15,933 nt of DNA from Bacteroides sp. Its GTDB lineage: Bacteria; Bacteroidota; Bacteroidia; Bacteroidales; Bacteroidaceae. Location: positions 1 through 15,933 of the forward strand of contig JASLIW010000031.1 of assembly GCA_030152865.1 (NCBI GenBank), in the 5' to 3' direction. Every line of letters starts with the position of its first letter. Position 1 is the first letter of the stretch. Below, in pieces: positions 8,061 to 14,808 of this stretch. The notes below the pieces were generated by a model. That model worked only from the letters and a program-made list of their open reading frames with translations, was not told the origin of the DNA and did not search any database. The translations under genes and the position numbers were made by a program.

Positions 8061-9421
8061 TTACTCTTTGCTTTTTTATAAGCCTCCCAAATATTGGGTA
8101 TCCCGTAACCATAGATATTATCAGGAAAATCTGCGCGATCACCCACTGAACGGACTAGATCAACTAAGTCTAAAGCCGTCAACTCGGGACATGCTTGCCA
8201 CAGACAAGTAAGCATACCCGCCACAATTGGAGTAGAAAACGAAGTACCATTAGCTTTTCTCAAACACCCATCGGTCCCCATCACATCAGCACCTAATCCT
8301 ACCCCCACTACATCGGGCTTAATGCGTTGATCTGCTGTATTGCCTATCGAAGAGAAGGGAGCCAGTACCCCTTGCTTATCGACAGCACCAACGGTTATAA
8401 TATTTTTAGCATCTCCAGGAGTTGTTGTCTTCTTCCAAGAATCCCTACCTGAGTTCCCAGCGCTACAAACCAATAACATACCCTTATCAGCTATTTTGGA
8501 AGCTTGCCGAGACATCAAGGCAGTTTCACCATCTAAGTCTCTATACCTATAGTTTTTGGTTACATCATCAAACTCATGGTAACCCAGTGAAGTGCTAATA
8601 ACATCGACACCTACACTATCTGCAAACTCGACAGCAGCAGCCCAGTAATCCTGTTCCACCAAGTGCTCCGAATTATCATCTTCTGAACGCAACAGCCAGA
8701 AAGACGCACGAGGTGCAGTTCCTACCATGTAATGAGGTTTGTTCATAGCTATACAAGAAAGAACAGACATACCATGACTGTTTTCTGCAAAGATATCACT
8801 GCCGGGATTCACAAAATCACGCGTACCTACAATAGAGATATTATCCATCCCCTCTATTACATCAGCATTATGAAAGCCTGCATCTATCACAGCGATACAC
8901 ATACCCTCTCCTTTATAGCCTAACTCATGCAACTTATCGGCATGAGATAGTTGAATTTGCTCCAAACCTACTCCATAATAATCATCCGACCACTGCATCT
9001 GATTGACCAAAGAGTCTCTTTGCACTTTTTTAGGATTCTTGTCCGCTTCCGAAGCTTTCCAGACAAGCTCTATACTACGCACAAAAGGGAGCTCCTGAAT
9101 AGCTTCCAGAACTGTAGTGTCATTTAAGGAAACAGTAACAAAGTTATCCCACTTACCCTTTGTAACGATATGTACACCTTGACTCTGAATTTGATCCAGA
9201 TAGGACTGACAAACAGGTAAGTCTGTCTCATCAATAACTAGTCCTTGTTTCTCTCTCCTGGCTATGGCCTTTTGAGATAAAAACTCTTCAGGTCGATCTA
9301 CACGATACGAACTCGCGAACTTATCAGTTAATGAAATTCGATATTTTAAGGTATCTAGCTGTGCATAAACTCCCCCTACAAAGTAGAGTAAGCCAGCAAT
9401 AAACAACAGTAATTTACGCAT
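8057..9421 (-). CDS. Exported subtilisin-like serine protease (S8 family)
   Basis: This 454-residue subtilase has a clear signal peptide: positive Met-Arg-Lys, a hydrophobic core, and likely cleavage after GGVYA at residue 20, leaving an N-terminal Gln. Residues about 21-130 look like an I9-type propeptide (WDNFVTVSLND, then LPFVRSIELVW). The catalytic domain spans about 150-450, with Asp180 in AVIDAGFHN, His216 in NSHGMSVLSC, oxyanion Asn323 in CSAGNSG and Ser394 in NGTSFSTPIVAG, so the triad is intact. The chain ends right after the catalytic fold: no C-terminal sorting domain of type IX secretion and no lipobox are seen, which points to a periplasmic location. Unusually, it overlaps mnmA by 8 bp and xseA by 4 bp, tying an exported protease to cytosolic tRNA and DNA enzymes. 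Its target is unknown. Confidence 0.93.
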   Translation of the reverse strand: MRKLLLFIAGLLYFVGGVYAQLDTLKYRISLTDKFASSYRVDRPEEFLSQKAIARREKQGLVIDETDLPVCQSYLDQIQSQGVHIVTKGKWDNFVTVSLNDTTVLEAIQELPFVRSIELVWKASEADKNPKKVQRDSLVNQMQWSDDYYGVGLEQIQLSHADKLHELGYKGEGMCIAVIDAGFHNADVIEGMDNISIVGTRDFVNPGSDIFAENSHGMSVLSCIAMNKPHYMVGTAPRASFWLLRSEDDNSEHLVEQDYWAAAVEFADSVGVDVISTSLGYHEFDDVTKNYRYRDLDGETALMSRQASKIADKGMLLVCSAGNSGRDSWKKTTTPGDAKNIITVGAVDKQGVLAPFSSIGNTADQRIKPDVVGVGLGADVMGTDGCLRKANGTSFSTPIVAGMLTCLWQACPELTALDLVDLVRSVGDRADFPDNIYGYGIPNIWEAYKKAKSK

Positions 9422-10511
9422 TTAGAAATTTATCTTTATTCTGTTCTACAATCCAATTTAGTCCCTTTTGTGAAGCAATGTAAGCTCCACCTAACACACG
9501 TTTGCCCTCATAAAACACAGCAGACTGCCCCGGAGTAATAGCAGATGCATGAGTCTGAAATCGTACCAGAAGACGCTCGTCTTCTAGGCGAAGCACTTGA
9601 CAAGGAATAGGCTTACTTCTATATCTGACTCTGACTGTCAAGTTCTGACAAGAAAAGACTTCAAACTTATCGACCAACTCATCTTTTTCAAGTAACATAT
9701 AAGTAGCCTCCAAATCCGTAGCTTCTCCCAGCATAACCGTGTTCTTATCTGCATTTATCTTCAAGACATAAGCAGGCTTGCCTAAAGCAATATTTAAACC
9801 CTTACGCTGCCCTATAGTATAGTAAGGATAGCCTTTATGTTCACCTAGCTTCTTACCCGTTTTATCAACATACCACCCACTTCCTATCTCTCTGTCGAGC
9901 TCAGGGTCATGCTCTTTTAGAAAATCTCGGTAATCACCTTTTATAAAACAGACCTCCATACTCTCACCCCCCTCAGCTTTGTGGGTAAACCCTTGTTGCT
10001 TGAGGTATTCTCGCACCTCAGGTTTAATGTACTTGCCCAATGGGAACATACAGCGAGAAAGAATATCCTGACCTAATCGCCATAGAAAATAGGATTGATC
10101 TTTTTTTTCATCCCTGCCTGCAACTAAGTAATATTTATCTGCACGCTTATCTATTAGAGAGTAGTGCCCTGTAGCTATCCAGGCACAGTTCAGCTGATCG
10201 GCATACTCTTTTAAAATACGAAACTTAAAAAGAGGATTACACATCACGCAAGGATTGGGGGTTCTCCCTAGTCTGTATTCATCTATAAAATTCCGAACAA
10301 TACTAGCTTTAAACTCTTCTCGTTCATCTGCTATGTGATGCTCAATGCCTAGCTTAGTGGCTAAGTCAGCAGCCTCAGCTGGAGCTTGGCCCCATACTTG
10401 CATGGTTACACCTACTGGCGTATACCCTTGCTCTAAGAGCATCAAACAAACAGCAGAACTATCTATCCCACCACTCAATCCTACTAATACACGTTTCTCT
10501 TTATCTTCCAT
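9414..10511 (-). CDS. mnmA: tRNA-specific 2-thiouridylase
   Basis: MnmA installs the 2-thio group on wobble uridine 34 of tRNA for Lys, Glu and Gln, using ATP and sulfur from a persulfide relay. The 365 residues include the PP-loop LSGGIDSSA (12-20), the first catalytic cysteine in NPCVMCNPLFKF (86-97; Cys91), WIATGHYS (111-118), KKDQSYFLWRL (136-146), the second catalytic cysteine in MEVCFIKGDYRDF (185-197; Cys188) and TIGQRKGLNIALG (232-244). The segment between the PP-loop and the first cysteine is short. Bacteroides genomes often carry more than one MnmA paralogue, so this may be one of several. It heads the seven-gene minus-strand run; a TAnnTTTG box lies 24-31 nt upstream, and its end overlaps the protease start by 8 bp. 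Confidence 0.95.
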   Translation of the reverse strand: MEDKEKRVLVGLSGGIDSSAVCLMLLEQGYTPVGVTMQVWGQAPAEAADLATKLGIEHHIADEREEFKASIVRNFIDEYRLGRTPNPCVMCNPLFKFRILKEYADQLNCAWIATGHYSLIDKRADKYYLVAGRDEKKDQSYFLWRLGQDILSRCMFPLGKYIKPEVREYLKQQGFTHKAEGGESMEVCFIKGDYRDFLKEHDPELDREIGSGWYVDKTGKKLGEHKGYPYYTIGQRKGLNIALGKPAYVLKINADKNTVMLGEATDLEATYMLLEKDELVDKFEVFSCQNLTVRVRYRSKPIPCQVLRLEDERLLVRFQTHASAITPGQSAVFYEGKRVLGGAYIASQKGLNWIVEQNKDKFLNA

Positions 10512-10534
10512 AATTTAGTCCCACTCTATATACA

Positions 10535-10542
10535 CAAATGTA
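10535..10542 (-). promoter_or_regulatory. Promoter -7 box of the mnmA-to-mrp run
   Basis: On the minus strand this reads TACATTTG, an exact match to the Bacteroidota TAnnTTTG -7 consensus, ending 23 nt before the mnmA ATG. The -33 element is poor: at the standard 19-nt spacing the sequence is TAGT, within a T-rich stretch. It lies between the ispF terminator and mnmA, the expected place for a promoter. Confidence 0.6.
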
Positions 10543-10570
10543 AGAGATTTAGTTGATAAAAACTACCTGA

Positions 10571-10607
10571 TAAAATAAAAGAGTCATAAGTAGAAACTTA
10601 GACTCTT
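10571..10607 (-). terminator. Rho-independent terminator after ispF
   Basis: Read on the minus strand, AAGAGTC-TAAGT, a TTCT loop, then ACTTA-T-GACTCTT form a 12-bp stem with one bulged T (10579-10607). A T-rich run, TTATTTTA, follows at once. It lies 22 nt past the ispF stop and ends the rex-FAH-ispF unit. Confidence 0.85.
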
Positions 10608-10629
10608 CAAGCTTTTATTTAAGATTTGG

Positions 10630-11109
10630 CTATTCCTTAATGATCAACACCGTCGCATAGGCAGCCATACCTTCTTCTCGGCCCACAAAGCCCAAACGCT
10701 CTGTCGTAGTTGCTTTTATGGATAAATCCTCCTCGTCTATGCCCATCACCTCAGCAAGTACTTGCTTCATCTGGGGAATATAAGGATTGATCTTGGGTTG
10801 CTCTGCACAAATTGTGGCATCAATGTTTCCAATTGAATATCCTTTTTCTTTCAATAAAGCCACAGTTTTAGCCAAGAGAATTTTACTATCTATGTCTTTG
10901 TATGCTCCTGAAGTATCTGGAAATTGAAAACCTATATCTCTCAGATTTGCTGCTCCAAGCAAAGCATCACATAGCACATGTACTAATACATCTGCATCAG
11001 AGTGCCCTTTCAATCCTTTATCGTAATCTAAGCGAATACCACCTAAGTACAAAGGCCTACCCTGTTCAAACTGATGCACATCGTAACCAAAACCTACTCG
11101 AATCTTCAT
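10630..11109 (-). CDS. ispF: 2-C-methyl-D-erythritol 2,4-cyclodiphosphate synthase
   Basis: IspF cyclises CDP-ME 2-phosphate to MEcPP with release of CMP, in the non-mevalonate isoprenoid pathway. I start it at the ATG at 11109, giving 159 residues, the same length as E. coli IspF. The frame extends six codons further, but that start would be TTG at 11127 inside the upstream gene. Metal ligands are visible as Asp10 and His12 in GYDVHQF and His44 in VLVHVLCDAL. HSDADV (36-41) and TTTERLGFVGREEG (135-148) are the family's other signatures. The ATG lies 4 nt after the stop of the FAH-family gene, so translation is probably coupled. It is the last gene of the rex unit and is followed by a strong terminator. 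Confidence 0.96.
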   Translation of the reverse strand: MKIRVGFGYDVHQFEQGRPLYLGGIRLDYDKGLKGHSDADVLVHVLCDALLGAANLRDIGFQFPDTSGAYKDIDSKILLAKTVALLKEKGYSIGNIDATICAEQPKINPYIPQMKQVLAEVMGIDEEDLSIKATTTERLGFVGREEGMAAYATVLIIKE

Positions 11110-11113
11110 ATCA

Positions 11114-11710
11114 TCAGCGTATATCAATATTTAATACTTGTTTGTCCTCAATATATCCCTCTACTTGCTGCCCTATAGCTAGCTGGCTTAACCCCTCAGG
11201 AGCACCTGTATAGATTAAGTCACCTATTTTCAAAGTGTAGTATTGACTGATATAAGCTATGATTTGATCAATAGACCAACTCATATCAGAGCTATTCCCT
11301 CGCTGTACAGTAGTCTGATTAACAGCCACTCTAAAACGAAGTGCATCCAAATTGAGATCTGCTACAGAAATAAAATCACCCAATACCGCAGAGCCATCAA
11401 ATCCTTTTGCTAAATCCCAGGCCAGCCCCTCACTCTTAGCCTTACTCAATAAGTCTTGTGAGACTAGGTCAAGCCCTAAACTGACTTGATCATAGTAGCG
11501 ATGTGCAAAGCGCTCAGAGATATTCTTACCCAAACGGCAAACGTGAAAAACCAATTCTACACCAAAACCAAAATCAGAAGCAAAGTCAGGTATAAAAAAA
11601 GGTTTTCCTCCTTTCAACAAAGCAGAATCTGGCTTTAAGGATAGAGTAGGCTCTTGAAGCTGAACACCCGCATCATTCTTATAGTTTTGTCCTACACAGA
11701 TTATCTTCAT
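11114..11710 (-). CDS. Divergent fumarylacetoacetate hydrolase (FAH)-family protein
   Basis: This 198-residue protein has the FAH fold signatures: MKIICVGQNYKND at the start, LSLKPDSALLKGGKPFFIPDF (about 23-43), LGKNISERFAHRYYD (60-74), AKGFDGSAVLGDF (101-113) and KIGDLIYTGAPEGL (161-174). FAH-family enzymes (acylpyruvases, decarboxylases, isomerases, oxaloacetate tautomerases) bind Mg through an E-x-E pair and an Asp. Here the E-x-E site reads GFGVEL (48-53), so the first Glu is Gly50; only Glu52 and an Asp in GLDL (Asp81) remain. The usual TGTP reads TGAP, and the R in the usual ARD-like motif is missing (SQD, 84-86). The N-terminal part is also shorter than in relatives I recall. It may be a pseudoenzyme or have altered chemistry. 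It sits 5 nt after rex and 4 nt before ispF. Confidence 0.85.
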   Translation of the reverse strand: MKIICVGQNYKNDAGVQLQEPTLSLKPDSALLKGGKPFFIPDFASDFGFGVELVFHVCRLGKNISERFAHRYYDQVSLGLDLVSQDLLSKAKSEGLAWDLAKGFDGSAVLGDFISVADLNLDALRFRVAVNQTTVQRGNSSDMSWSIDQIIAYISQYYTLKIGDLIYTGAPEGLSQLAIGQQVEGYIEDKQVLNIDIR

Positions 11711-11715
11711 GAGAA

Positions 11716-12366
11716 CTATTTATTAAAGTTTAAACGATTAAACATTACAGCTAAGTGTGCATAAAGAGATGTATTCTGCACGACAATATGCTCGGGTACT
11801 TTAATACGGAAAGGCGTAAAATTCCAAATAGCCTCAATACCACATGCTATCATATAATCGGTCATATCTTGTGCTATCTCAATAGGTACAGTCAGTATTC
11901 CTATACTTACTTCTGAGTCCTTCATTTTAAGCAATAAATCATCAGAGTGGTAAATAGGTATGTGATTAATCTTCTTTCCGACAAGCTTGGGATTAACATC
12001 AAAGCCCCCTACAATTTCAAGACCAAAATGAGAAAGCCCTGAGTCACGTATTAATGCACCTCCCAAACTACCTACACCAAATAAAAAGGCCTTATGTATT
12101 CTTGTAAAACCTAAGAAGTCTTCTAAAACAAGAATCAGGGCATCTACCTCATAGCCGACACGTGTCTTGCCTGATATGTTCACATAAGAAAGATCTTTGG
12201 CTATTTGGGAAGAATCTATGCTTGTTTCTTTAGACAGCTGTGTCGACGAAACATACTTCTCACCCCGTTTTTTCATCAACCTCACATTGGATAGGTACCA
12301 GGGTAGTCTTCGCAAAGTCGGCTCTGGTACTTTTATTTTATCTTTATTGGGTATCTGATTGCTCAT
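11716..12366 (-). CDS. rex: Redox-sensing transcriptional repressor Rex
   Basis: Rex binds DNA at low NADH/NAD+ and is released when NADH rises, controlling fermentative and respiratory genes. I start it at ATG 12366 (216 residues). The frame runs 26 codons further to a TTG at 12444, but that would include the promoter, and the extra residues do not look like Rex. A winged helix spans about 15-85 (VPEPTLRRLPWYL; recognition helix SSQIAKDLSYV at 52-62; wing GKTRVGYEV at 66-74). The Rossmann domain starts with AFLFGVGSLGGAL (93-105) and continues through GGFDVNPKLVG (120-130) and ILTVPIEIAQ (157-166). The C-terminal dimerisation helix is LYAHLAVMFNRLNF (201-214). The recognition helix has Ala-Lys where Thermus Rex has Arg-Lys. 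It heads the rex-FAH-ispF unit and is divergent from yciH. Confidence 0.95.
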   Translation of the reverse strand: MSNQIPNKDKIKVPEPTLRRLPWYLSNVRLMKKRGEKYVSSTQLSKETSIDSSQIAKDLSYVNISGKTRVGYEVDALILVLEDFLGFTRIHKAFLFGVGSLGGALIRDSGLSHFGLEIVGGFDVNPKLVGKKINHIPIYHSDDLLLKMKDSEVSIGILTVPIEIAQDMTDYMIACGIEAIWNFTPFRIKVPEHIVVQNTSLYAHLAVMFNRLNFNK

Positions 12367-12390
12367 ATTCTTCTTATTTATTAGAATATA

Positions 12391-12398
12391 CAAAAATA
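12391..12398 (-). promoter_or_regulatory. Promoter -7 box of the rex unit
   Basis: On the minus strand this is TATTTTTG, an exact TAnnTTTG match, ending 24 nt upstream of the chosen rex ATG; no good TTTG -33 is seen at 19 nt (TACT). It supports the internal ATG start for rex, because a start at 12444 would place it inside the coding region. I see no canonical TTGTGA/TCACAA Rex operator nearby. Confidence 0.55.
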
Positions 12399-12483
12399 CA
12401 CTAAAATATTTAGAATGAGTAGAGATAAATCTAAAGCTTGACAATCTTTTACTGCTTTTATTGATATATAAGTACCAAAAGGA

Positions 12484-12491
12484 TAAATTTG
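12484..12491 (+). promoter_or_regulatory. Promoter -7 box of yciH
   Basis: TAAATTTG matches TAnnTTTG exactly and ends 20 nt before the chosen ATG at 12512. An ATTG that could serve as -33 lies 20 nt upstream (12460-12463). The longer frame opening with TTG at 12461 would span this box, which favours the ATG start. The rex and yciH boxes are about 85 bp apart and point away from each other. Confidence 0.55.
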
Positions 12492-12511
12492 AGCTATTAA
12501 AATTTCATGCT

Positions 12512-12859
12512 ATGAGTAAGAAAAACTGGAAAGATAGAGTCAATGTGGTTTATTCTACAAACCCCGATTTTAACTACGAAGCTAGCGATGAAGAGGACTT
12601 AGAAACACTTCCTGCTCAGCAACAAAAGCTACGCGTACAACTTGATCGTAAAAATAGAGGAGGGAAGGTCGTAACCCTCATCACTGGTTTTGTAGGCAGT
12701 GATGACGACCTAAAAGAGCTGGGAAAAACGCTTAAGAGTAAATGTGGAGTTGGAGGTTCTGCCAAAAACAGTGAAATTATTATCCAAGGAGATTTCAAGG
12801 AACGAATCGTTTCCTTATTGAAAGAGCTGGGCTATAGCCAGACAAAACCTAAAGGCTAA
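12512..12859 (+). CDS. yciH: YciH/SUI1-family translation factor (eIF1-like)
   Basis: This 115-residue protein has a SUI1/eIF1 fold in its C-terminal two thirds (about 37-110): LRVQLDRKNRGGKVVTLITG, then LGKTLKSKCGVGGSAK, EIIIQGDFKERIVSLLKELG. The CGVGGSAK loop and the Gly-Asp-hhh-x-x-L ending are typical of bacterial YciH, which is thought to bind the 30S subunit and affect start-site selection, possibly under stress. The N-terminal part (1-36) is acidic and probably flexible (PDFNYEASDEEDLETL). I use the ATG at 12512; the open frame extends 17 codons further only to a TTG that precedes the predicted promoter. It stands alone on the plus strand between divergent rex and convergent tsf, next to a block of translation genes. 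Confidence 0.9.
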   Translation: MSKKNWKDRVNVVYSTNPDFNYEASDEEDLETLPAQQQKLRVQLDRKNRGGKVVTLITGFVGSDDDLKELGKTLKSKCGVGGSAKNSEIIIQGDFKERIVSLLKELGYSQTKPKG

Positions 12860-12866
12860 AAATGAT

Positions 12867-12896
12867 CAAAGGCGAAGAGCTATCTCTTCGCCTTTG
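12867..12896. terminator. Bidirectional terminator hairpin between yciH and tsf
   Basis: Perfect 13-nt arms (CAAAGGCGAAGAG and its reverse complement) flank a CTAT loop. It lies 7 nt past the yciH stop and 23 nt past the end of tsf. T tracts are weak on both sides (AATTGCTAT on plus, ATCATTTTT on minus), but the stem and the convergent placement make a shared terminator likely. Confidence 0.8.
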
Positions 12897-12919
12897 AATT
12901 GCTATATAATATATATTTC

Positions 12920-13741
12920 TTAGTCTTCGTTTAGTGTTACGCGCTTGAAAGCAGTAACAGTAAGACCTTTGCTTGACTTATCAAGGAATTGACCTACAGT
13001 CATACTTGGATCTTTTACGTATTCTTGTTCTAGAAGACATACTTCTTTGTAGAATTTACCTATGCGACCAGCAGCAATACGCTCAATAAGATTTTCTGGC
13101 TTACCTTCTTGACGTGCTTTATCAGCAGCAATCTCTTTTTCACGCGCTAGTACATCAGCTGGAACACCGTCTGCATTAACAGCAATAGGACTCATAGCAG
13201 CAATTTGCATAGCTACCTCATGAGCTACTTCATCAGTAGTGTCTTGGTTGAAAGAAACGATTGTTGCAAGCTTGTTGCCTTGGTGTATGTAGAACGATGC
13301 TTTCTCTCCTTCAACAAAACCATAACCATCTAACTCCATTTTTTCTCCAGTAATACCACTGCGATCAGTCACCGCTTGAGCTACTGTTGAATCACCAAAA
13401 GGAAGCTGTAAAAGTGCATCTAAATCAGCTGGTTTTTCAGCCATAGCTAGATCTAAAATATCTGCTGTTAGCTTAATGAAGTCATCATTCTTAGCCACGA
13501 AGTCAGTTTCACATTTTAGGGCTAGGATAGCCGCATATTTACCTGTAGTTTTAGCAAGTACACAACCTTCTGATGCATCACGATCAGAACGTTTAGCAGC
13601 AACTGCTTGACCTTTTTTACGGATGATCTCCATAGCTTTGTCAAAATCACCATTTGCTTCTGTTAGTGCATTTTTGCAATCCATCATTCCCGCACCTGTC
13701 ATCTTACGAAGATGCGATATATCTGCCATTGTAACAGCCAT
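12920..13741 (-). CDS. tsf: Translation elongation factor Ts
   Basis: EF-Ts exchanges GDP for GTP on EF-Tu. The 273-residue protein starts with the UBA-like helical domain (ADISHLRKMTGAGMMDCKNA, 6-25) and has the EF-Tu-contacting motif CETDFVAKNDDF (77-88). The core carries VAHEVAMQIAAMSPIAV (about 176-192), and the C-terminal part ends in FKRVTLNED. The second core subdomain looks short, but nothing suggests truncation. The ATG at 13741 has the usual MAVTMADI start. It follows rpsB after a 128-nt spacer holding a large hairpin; no promoter box is seen in that spacer, so it probably depends on read-through from rpsB. Confidence 0.97.
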   Translation of the reverse strand: MAVTMADISHLRKMTGAGMMDCKNALTEANGDFDKAMEIIRKKGQAVAAKRSDRDASEGCVLAKTTGKYAAILALKCETDFVAKNDDFIKLTADILDLAMAEKPADLDALLQLPFGDSTVAQAVTDRSGITGEKMELDGYGFVEGEKASFYIHQGNKLATIVSFNQDTTDEVAHEVAMQIAAMSPIAVNADGVPADVLAREKEIAADKARQEGKPENLIERIAAGRIGKFYKEVCLLEQEYVKDPSMTVGQFLDKSSKGLTVTAFKRVTLNED

Positions 13742-13787
13742 AGTTCTTGTATATTTTGTATGAATAAATAAATTTGTCTAAAACACG

Positions 13788-13861
13788 CAAAGTGCCAATA
13801 GCCCCATAAATACATACTCTTATTTCGTTAAAAGTATGTGCTGAAGTCTACTGGCACTTTG
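13788..13861 (-). promoter_or_regulatory. Two-tier hairpin in the rpsB-tsf spacer (attenuator or processing element)
   Basis: On the minus strand CAAAGTGCCAGTAG (13861-13848) pairs with CTATTGGCACTTTG (13801-13788), 14 bp with one G-U. Inside the 46-nt loop, ACATACTTTT pairs with AAGAGTATGT (9 of 10 pairs, 8-nt loop). It starts 8 nt past the rpsB stop. The following sequence, CGTGTTTTAGAC, is only a weak U tract, so partial termination, processing or mRNA protection are all possible. It may set the S2 to EF-Ts ratio. Confidence 0.7.
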
Positions 13862-13869
13862 AAATATAA

Positions 13870-14709
13870 TTAAGCTTCTTCTTCGTCGTCCTTAAGATAA
13901 GCAGCAGCTTTACTTGCATTAAGTGCTTCTTGATCTGCTTTATCTAAACGAGCTTTTGCAGCTTTTGCTTTCTTCTTGCTTTTAGCAGCTTCGCCAGCAG
14001 CTTCCATATCAACTTTTTCAGCCTTTCTCTCTTCAAGACCTTCTTTGATAGCTTCGCAGCATTTTGATACGATTAGCTCAATAGATTTTGTAGCATCATC
14101 GTTTGCTGGGATAACATAGTCGATATCTTTTGGGTTTGAGTTTGTATCTACGATAGCAAATACAGGTATGCCCAAACGCTTAGCTTCACGTATAGCAATA
14201 TCTTCTTTCATTACATCTACTACAAATAAAGCAGATGGTAAGCGAGTAAGATCAGCAATAGAACCTAAGTTCTTTTCTAGTTTTGCACGTTGACGTGTAA
14301 TTTGAAGAATTTCTCTCTTTGAAAGGTTGTCATAAGTACCATCTTTAGTCAAACGGTCGATGGTTGACATTTTTTTAACGGCTTTACGAATAGTTGGGAA
14401 GTTAGTCAACATACCTCCTGGCCAACGCTCGATTACATAAGGCATACCTACAGCTGATGCTTTTTCAGCAACAACTTCTTTTGCCTGTTTTTTAGTAGCA
14501 ACAAATAGGACTCTTCTACCCGATCTAGCTAGTTCTTTCAAAGCTTCACAAGCTTCGTCAATCTTAACTACTGTTTTATGAAGGTCGATAATATGAATAC
14601 CGTTGCGCTCCATAAAGATATAAGGAGCCATAGCTGGATTCCACTTTCTTCTTAAGTGTCCGAAGTGTGAACCTGCTTCTAATAATTCTTCGAAATTTGT
14701 TCTTGACAT
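13870..14709 (-). CDS. rpsB: 30S ribosomal protein S2 (uS2)
   Basis: S2 is a small-subunit protein that helps recruit S1. The 279 residues show the S2 signatures LLEAGSHFGHLRRKWNPAM (9-27), RWPGGMLTNF (95-104) and the second signature PSALFVVDVMKEDIAIREAK (158-177). The conserved fold ends near residue 228. A charged tail of about 50 residues rich in Lys, Ala and Glu follows (AAKSKKKAKAAKARL), ending in acidic DDEEEA; such tails are common in S2 of this phylum. The ATG at 14709 begins MSRTNFEELL, as expected. It follows rpsI after a 134-nt spacer with two small stem-loops and precedes tsf. Confidence 0.97.
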   Translation of the reverse strand: MSRTNFEELLEAGSHFGHLRRKWNPAMAPYIFMERNGIHIIDLHKTVVKIDEACEALKELARSGRRVLFVATKKQAKEVVAEKASAVGMPYVIERWPGGMLTNFPTIRKAVKKMSTIDRLTKDGTYDNLSKREILQITRQRAKLEKNLGSIADLTRLPSALFVVDVMKEDIAIREAKRLGIPVFAIVDTNSNPKDIDYVIPANDDATKSIELIVSKCCEAIKEGLEERKAEKVDMEAAGEAAKSKKKAKAAKARLDKADQEALNASKAAAYLKDDEEEA

Positions 14710-14768
14710 TTTTTTCTTATTAATTCGTTTACTTTCTTTTTTGTTTTATAACCAACTTTCTAGGTAGC

Positions 14769-14808
14769 CTATAATCGCTATAGAGTCCCAGAAGTTTAGA
14801 TACTAAAC
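14769..14808 (-). promoter_or_regulatory. Two stem-loops in the rpsI-rpsB spacer
   Basis: In the 134-nt gap before rpsB, the minus strand carries GTTTAG-TAT-CTAAAC (14808-14794, perfect 6-bp stem) followed by CTATA-GCGAT-TATAG (14783-14769, 5-bp stem). No TAnnTTTG match is seen; the closest is TACGTTTA. This could be a leader for S2 control or an mRNA processing site. Both stems are short, so this is tentative. Confidence 0.35.

Noticed and set aside
8732..8923. A plus-strand open frame opposite the protease gene
   Set aside because: It is antisense to the catalytic domain codons of an intact subtilase, with no start context or motif.
11110..11127. Extended ispF N-terminus (six extra residues)
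   Set aside because: It starts at TTG inside the upstream gene; the ATG at 11109 gives the normal 159-residue protein.
10902..11213. A 103-codon plus-strand open frame opposite ispF and the FAH-family gene
   Set aside because: It is antisense to two well-supported genes, has no domain or promoter, and its composition looks like a reversed coding strand.
12422..12431. Short palindrome AGAT-AA-ATCT between rex and yciH, considered as a Rex operator
   Set aside because: The arms are only 4 bp, expected by chance in AT-rich DNA, and bear no resemblance to the known Rex site.
12367..12444. Extended rex N-terminus (26 extra residues)
   Set aside because: It starts at TTG, spans the -7 box and adds residues not typical of Rex; the ATG at 12366 gives the normal protein.
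13788..13861. A 74-nt structured element of about tRNA length
   Set aside because: It has a 14-bp outer stem with one nested hairpin, no cloverleaf, no GTTC-like T-loop and no CCA end, so it is not a tRNA.
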